Made by a program: the position numbers and the translations under genes
Notes under the pieces: model-generated
What the model was told of the DNA's origin: nothing
Databases searched by the model: none
What the model saw: only the letters and a program-made list of their open reading frames with translations
From: Candidatus Gastranaerophilales bacterium
GTDB lineage: Bacteria > Cyanobacteriota > Vampirovibrionia > Gastranaerophilales > Gastranaerophilaceae
Assembly (NCBI GenBank): GCA_944326625.1
Contig: CALVER010000113.1
Span: 1 to 5,370, forward strand
DNA: 5,370 nt
Direction of reading: 5' to 3'
Shown here: positions 5,252-5,370 of the stretch, one piece after another
Layout: each line of letters begins with the position of its first letter
Numbering within the stretch: the stretch's first letter is position 1

Positions 5252-5370
5252 AGCTTTACCTCATAATTTAAAGTAACTGGATACCTTTTTGTTTATAGAG
5301 TGGGGTGGGGAATAACACTCTCTGGTACTATTATTATTCCCCGAAAACCCGCTTATATAACAGTTTTAAC
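5252..5370 (-). promoter_or_regulatory. Upstream region of the glycosidase gene
   Basis: No gene is seen here. Reading on the minus strand, a GAGGT ribosome binding site lies at 5258-5262 with six bases to the ATG. A TATAAA (5292-5297) could serve as a -10 box, but I find no convincing -35 at the right distance, so the promoter is not assigned. A 9-bp inverted repeat is annotated separately. Any gene further right starts beyond the window. Confidence 0.6.
5307..5342. repeat. 9-bp inverted repeat upstream of the glycosidase gene
   Basis: GGGGAATAA (5307-5315) is perfectly inverted as TTATTCCCC (5334-5342) with 18 bases between. It lies 56 bases upstream of the glycosidase start and just upstream of a TATAAA. 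It could be an operator or a hairpin; there is no T-tract on either strand directly after the stem. Confidence 0.6.

Overview
The window is a moderately AT-rich stretch of bacterial chromosome with six protein-coding genes. I found no rRNA, tRNA, CRISPR array, transposase or phage gene. The best lineage guess is a non-photosynthetic relative of Cyanobacteria (Vampirovibrionia/Melainabacteria, e.g. gut Gastranaerophilales). The guess rests mainly on a small membrane protein that looks like the Tic20 family, which is typical of Cyanobacteria and plastids. This is inference, not proof.

Layout from left to right. (1) 22-1206 (+) encodes an unrecognised 394-residue protein with a Gly-rich N-terminal third, a short coiled coil, a Thr run and a possible degenerate LysM-like segment. 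It ends in a clear intrinsic terminator. (2) 1287-2124 (+) is a two-gene unit, rpiB (ribose-5-phosphate isomerase B) and rsfS (ribosomal silencing factor), with a good extended -10 promoter in front. (3) 2125-2295 is intergenic. It holds two facing arrays of diverged 8-bp repeats that can fold into a stem of about 29 bp, followed by a near-consensus promoter placed so close to the next ATG that the mRNA should be leaderless. (4) 2296-3779 (+) is a two-gene unit: a cytosolic protein of nine perfectly phased TPR repeats, joined through a TAATG stop/start overlap to the Tic20-like membrane protein. (5) 3780-4006 is a GC-rich repeat element between convergent genes. It has several hairpins, two diverged ~55-bp tandem units with a covarying stem base pair, and a four-tract G-run. 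(6) 4007-5251 (-) encodes a membrane-anchored or secreted phosphodiester glycosidase (NAGPA domain). (7) 5252-5370 is its upstream region, with a strong ribosome binding site and a 9-bp inverted repeat.

The genes do not form one pathway. rpiB and rsfS are housekeeping genes (pentose phosphate interconversion; holding idle 50S subunits apart from 30S). The TPR/Tic20-like pair probably works together at the membrane and is the most interesting coding locus. The intergenic repeat between the convergent genes and the octamer fold-back after rsfS are the most interesting non-coding features. I see no convincing defence system, biosynthetic cluster or mobile genetic element.
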